Of a stretch of DNA of 8,006 bases, positions 6,016 through 8,006 are shown in pieces. The DNA is from an uncultured Selenomonadales bacterium (GTDB taxonomy: Bacteria; Bacillota; Negativicutes; Selenomonadales; Selenomonadaceae), in NCBI GenBank assembly GCA_946547205.1, contig CAMNPA010000044.1:1-8006 (forward strand). The letters run 5' to 3'. The notes beneath the pieces were generated by a model, which worked only from the letters and a program-made list of their open reading frames with translations, had not been told where the DNA came from and ran no database searches. The position numbers and the translations under genes are program-made. Each line of letters starts with the position of its first letter. Positions within the stretch are counted from its first letter, which is position 1.

Positions 6016-6021
6016 TATAAT
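5993..6021 (+). promoter_or_regulatory. Strong sigma-70-type promoter for rpsF-ssb-rpsR
   Basis: TTGCCT (5993-5998) and a perfect TATAAT (6016-6021) are separated by exactly 17 bases. Transcription would start near 6028, giving a leader of about 65 bases before the rpsF start codon. Confidence 0.85.
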
Positions 6022-6047
6022 TCCTGCCCGTCAAGCAATTACTCTCT

Positions 6048-6077
6048 GCTCGTTGAAAATTGACGAGCCGAAGACCG
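6048..6077 (+). promoter_or_regulatory. rpsF leader hairpin, candidate S6:S18 autoregulatory site
   Basis: A perfect six-base-pair stem (GCTCGT at 6048-6053, ACGAGC at 6063-6068) closes a nine-base loop. It is followed by CCG at 6068-6070 and ACCG at 6074-6077, just ahead of the G-rich Shine-Dalgarno. Many bacteria carry a leader structure containing a CCG element that is bound by the S6:S18 complex to repress its own operon. The location and CCG elements fit, but I could not match the full published consensus by eye, so this is a candidate only. Confidence 0.4.
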
Positions 6078-6092
6078 AAGGGGGTGTTTCAG

Positions 6093-6395
6093 TTGAGGAA
6101 GTACGAAGTTATCTTCATCATCCGTTCAATGGAAGAAGAGGCAACCAATGCCGTTATCGACAAGTTCTCGAAACTGATTGCGGCTAATGGCGGCAAAATC
6201 ACTAAGGAAGACATTTGGGGCAAACGTCGTCTCGCTTACGAAATCAAAAAGGAAATCGAAGGCTTTTACGTTTTGTTCTACGTCGAATGTGAACCTGCTT
6301 GCGTTGCCGAATGCGATCGCGTCATGAAAATCACTGACGAGATTCTCAAGCACATGATTGTTCGTTCCGACGAGAAAGAGGCTGGCGATGAATAA
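6093..6395 (+). CDS. rpsF: 30S ribosomal protein S6
   Basis: S6 binds the central domain of 16S rRNA together with S18 during 30S assembly. The 100-residue protein begins MRKYEVIFIIR and contains the family segment WGKRRLAYEIKKEIEGFYVLFYVE (42-65) and the C-terminal ITDEILKHMIVR. The start is TTG at 6093-6095, chosen because MRKYEV is the conserved N-terminus and because AGGGGGTG stands eight bases upstream. An ATG at 6060 would add 11 residues not seen in the family and lies inside the leader hairpin. The stop codon overlaps the ssb start as ATGAATAA, so ssb translation is probably coupled. Confidence 0.97.
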   Translation: MRKYEVIFIIRSMEEEATNAVIDKFSKLIAANGGKITKEDIWGKRRLAYEIKKEIEGFYVLFYVECEPACVAECDRVMKITDEILKHMIVRSDEKEAGDE

Positions 6396-6861
6396 GGTTT
6401 TTCTTTCCGGCAATTTGACGCGCGACGTTGAAGTTCGCTACACGCAGACCGGCATGGCTTATGCTCGCATGGGCATTGCTATAAATCGTCGCTCCAAAGA
6501 CAACAAGGACGCTGTAGATTTTTTTAATCTTGTCGCGTGGGATAAGACTGCCGAATTTTGCGGTCGCTATCTTGGCAAAGGTTCGCGTGTTCTTGTCGAA
6601 GGAATGTTGCGGACTAATTCTTACGAGAACAAAGACGGCGTCAAAGTCAACACGGTAGAAATTTGGATCAACAACATTGAATTTGCCGGTTCCAAACGCG
6701 CTGACAGCTCAAGCGGCGATGATTATTCCAGACCCGCCAACGACAGCTATTCCAGACCGCGCGACACGCAACCTTACGACGAACGCAACAGTGCTCCGCC
6801 AAAAAGAAACGATTACGGATTCGGCGGCGAACCAATCGATCCCGAAGACACGCCGTTTTGA
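6388..6861 (+). CDS. ssb: Single-stranded DNA-binding protein
   Basis: SSB coats single-stranded DNA as a tetramer during replication, recombination and repair, and recruits partners through its acidic tip. The 157-residue protein has an OB-fold at about 1-103, beginning MNKVFLSGNLTRDVEVRYT, with the stacking Trp51 in LVAWDKTAEF and the RVLVEGMLRTNSYE strand (67-80). A flexible Ser/Asp/Arg/Pro linker (104-146) includes a short YSRP repeat. The C-terminal tip PIDPEDTPF matches the DDxPF-type partner-binding peptide. The ATG at 6388-6390 has GAGG six bases upstream inside the rpsF 3' end. The rpsF-ssb-rpsR order is the usual one in Firmicutes. Confidence 0.97.
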   Translation: MNKVFLSGNLTRDVEVRYTQTGMAYARMGIAINRRSKDNKDAVDFFNLVAWDKTAEFCGRYLGKGSRVLVEGMLRTNSYENKDGVKVNTVEIWINNIEFAGSKRADSSSGDDYSRPANDSYSRPRDTQPYDERNSAPPKRNDYGFGGEPIDPEDTPF

Positions 6862-6885
6862 ATTCACAGCTAAGGAGGATTGAAG

Positions 6886-7116
6886 ATGCGCAGAGAAAGA
6901 GGTCGACGCCCGCGCAGGAAAGTTTGTGCGTTTTGCGTCGATAAAGTTGAGAAGATAGACTACAAAGACGCGGCAAAGCTCCGCCGTTTTACGACTGAAC
7001 GCGGCAAGATTCTTCCGCGACGCATTTCGGGCAACTGTGCCAAACATCAGCGTCAAGTGACAATCGCCATCAAACGTGCACGCAACATCGCGCTCTTGCC
7101 GTTCACTGCCGACTGA
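6886..7116 (+). CDS. rpsR: 30S ribosomal protein S18, zinc-type (C+) form
   Basis: S18 pairs with S6 on the 16S rRNA platform. The 76-residue protein carries the conserved core IDYKDAAKLRRF, ERGKILPRRISG and AIKRARNIALLPF. Cys14, Cys17, Cys51 and His54 (CxxC and CxxH) give it the likely zinc-binding arrangement, which B. subtilis S18 lacks; zinc-free (C-) paralogues are often controlled by Zur elsewhere. The ATG at 6886-6888 has a perfect AGGAGG seven bases upstream (6873-6878); a TTG at 6880 overlaps that region and is unlikely. The gene starts 24 bases after ssb and ends the plus-strand operon. Confidence 0.97.
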   Translation: MRRERGRRPRRKVCAFCVDKVEKIDYKDAAKLRRFTTERGKILPRRISGNCAKHQRQVTIAIKRARNIALLPFTAD

Positions 7117-7118
7117 TT

Positions 7119-7178
7119 ACAATTAGGAATTAGGAATTGTAAAATCATTTCACATTCCTAATTCCACATTCCTAATTG
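7119..7178. repeat. REP-like imperfect inverted repeat built from TTAGGAAT units
   Basis: The left arm (7119-7140) contains two AATTAGGAAT units overlapping head to tail. The right arm (7152-7178) contains the inverted ATTCCTAATT twice, around a short A/T-rich loop. CAATTAGGAAT at 7120-7130 pairs with ATTCCTAATTG at 7168-7178 over 11 bases, and the inner units pair as well. It lies between two convergent transcription units just before the terminator. This composition is typical of interspersed, repetitive extragenic palindromes, so copies elsewhere in the genome are expected. Confidence 0.75.
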
Positions 7179-7222
7179 AAAAAAAATCCCTTGCCAAGAA
7201 ATTGACGAGGGATTTAATTTTG
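7179..7222. terminator. Bidirectional intrinsic terminator between rpsR and the hydrolase
   Basis: The stem AAATCCCT (7184-7191) pairs with AGGGATTT (7208-7215) over eight bases. For the minus-strand hydrolase gene the stem is followed by eight uninterrupted T (complement of 7179-7186), a strong intrinsic terminator. For the plus-strand rpsR operon the following tract is weaker (TAATTTTG). Confidence 0.85.
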
Positions 7223-7233
7223 TCGTGACGAGT

Positions 7234-8006
7234 TCATTTCAAATTGTCGCGGAAAAATTTATTGAGCTTATCGAACGGAATTTTATCGAGGTTGTCGTAA
7301 AGATCAATGTGATTCGCGCCGGGAATAATCACGAGCTCTTTGTTCGAGCCCGTCAGCTTTTTGAAGGCGTCTTCGGAAAAATATCGCGAGTGAGCTTTTT
7401 CGCCGTGAATTATCAGCACAGGATTTTTTATTTCGTCAATGTAAGTCAGAAGCGGCATGTTCATAAAGGATAAAGCCGTCGTCGTGTTCCAACCGGCATT
7501 TGAATTCAGAGAGCGTTTGTGATAGCCGCGCGGAGTTTTGTAGTATGCATAATAATCTTTGACGAACTGCGGCATTTGCGAAGGATCATCAACGACACCG
7601 CCTGCACGTGCATAAATTCCGTTCGCATAATCTTTGGTGCGTTGACGATTCAAATTTTCGCGGTTGGTTTGACGTTCGGCAGCAAGCGTCGCGGAGTCTT
7701 TGTCGTAGTCGAAATAACCGTTCGCCATAACGCGGCTCATATCGTACATCGTTAAAGAAGCTGTCGCCTTAATTCGCGTGTCAATCGCCGCAGCATTGAG
7801 AGCAATGCCTCCCCAACCGCAAATTCCGATTATGCCGATTCGATTCGCGTCGACGTTCGGCAACGTGGACAGGAAATCGACCGCCGCGCAGAAATCTTCG
7901 GTGTTAATATCGGGCGAGGCAACAAATCTCGGATAGCCGCCGCTTTCGCCTGTGAACGACGGATCAAATGCAATCGTCAAGAAACCGCGTTCAGCCATAA
8001 TCTGCG
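7234..8006 (-). CDS. YcjY-like alpha/beta hydrolase with cysteine nucleophile (5' end beyond right edge)
   Basis: About 256 C-terminal residues are visible, starting QIMAERGFLTIAFDPSFTGESGG; the reading frame continues past the window edge, so the internal ATG at 7996-7998 is not the true start. The fold elements resemble E. coli YcjY and related dienelactone-hydrolase-like enzymes. The nucleophile elbow is GICGWGG, with Cys where most hydrolases have Ser. VLIIHGEKAHSRYFSEDAF follows, and the catalytic His lies in IPGANHIDLYD near the C-terminus. By family knowledge these hydrolyse small esters or lactones; the substrate here is unknown. It is convergent with rpsR and shares its terminator. 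Whether it has a signal peptide cannot be seen. Confidence 0.85.
   Translation of the reverse strand, partial: QIMAERGFLTIAFDPSFTGESGGYPRFVASPDINTEDFCAAVDFLSTLPNVDANRIGIIGICGWGGIALNAAAIDTRIKATASLTMYDMSRVMANGYFDYDKDSATLAAERQTNRENLNRQRTKDYANGIYARAGGVVDDPSQMPQFVKDYYAYYKTPRGYHKRSLNSNAGWNTTTALSFMNMPLLTYIDEIKNPVLIIHGEKAHSRYFSEDAFKKLTGSNKELVIIPGANHIDLYDNLDKIPFDKLNKFFRDNLK

Noticed and set aside
6060..6092. 11-residue extension of S6 from the ATG at 6060
   Set aside because: It falls in the leader hairpin loop, has no Shine-Dalgarno, and the conserved S6 N-terminus starts at the TTG at 6093.
6709..7056. 115-codon minus-strand frame across ssb and rpsR
   Set aside because: It is antisense to two conserved genes and has no recognisable protein features.

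Overview
The window looks like a chromosomal segment of a Firmicutes-type bacterium. The rpsF-ssb-rpsR order, the type I-beta DAHP synthase and the B. subtilis-like TrmB and QueF point that way. A phosphatase with a clear Sec signal peptide and close motif similarity to periplasmic E. coli Agp hints at a diderm, so I lean towards Negativicutes (Selenomonas-like). This assignment is an inference; there is no rRNA to test it.

Layout. Bases 5895 down to 1 hold one long minus-strand gene train: aroF (DAHP synthase), trmB (tRNA m7G46), tsaD (tRNA t6A37), a broken tsaD 3' end, agp-like phosphatase, queF (queuosine), a broken pdxK 5' end, complete pdxK, a broken pdxK 3' end, and the start of a GltD-like Fe-S/flavin oxidoreductase that runs off the left edge. 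The functional genes down to pdxK are packed tightly, with stop codons overlapping the next Shine-Dalgarno or start codon. Bases 5896-6092 are a divergent control region. Plus-strand rpsF-ssb-rpsR follows (6093-7116). A REP-like inverted repeat and a bidirectional terminator separate it from a minus-strand YcjY-like alpha/beta hydrolase that runs off the right edge.

What stands out: three partial, tandem, gene-end duplications within about 3.2 kb. Complete pdxK is bracketed on both sides by fragments of itself (a 5' fragment of about 50 codons upstream and a 34-codon 3' fragment downstream). Complete tsaD is followed by a second copy of its last 63 codons. Copies differ almost only at silent positions: by hand I count about 19 silent against 2 replacement base differences in coding parts, including a TGA/TAA stop swap. 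That pattern suggests alleles that diverged while both were functional and were then joined side by side, not in-place duplication followed by decay. The outer fragments carry the seamless junctions to the neighbouring genes (queF/pdxK overlap, tsaD-stop/agp Shine-Dalgarno), so they look like the resident alleles and the complete copies like the newcomers. A strain-mixture assembly artefact is the main alternative.

Functionally, three tRNA-modification genes (trmB, tsaD, queF) share a transcription direction with the entry enzyme of aromatic biosynthesis and a vitamin B6 salvage kinase, while the ribosomal-protein/SSB operon is read the other way from the shared control region.
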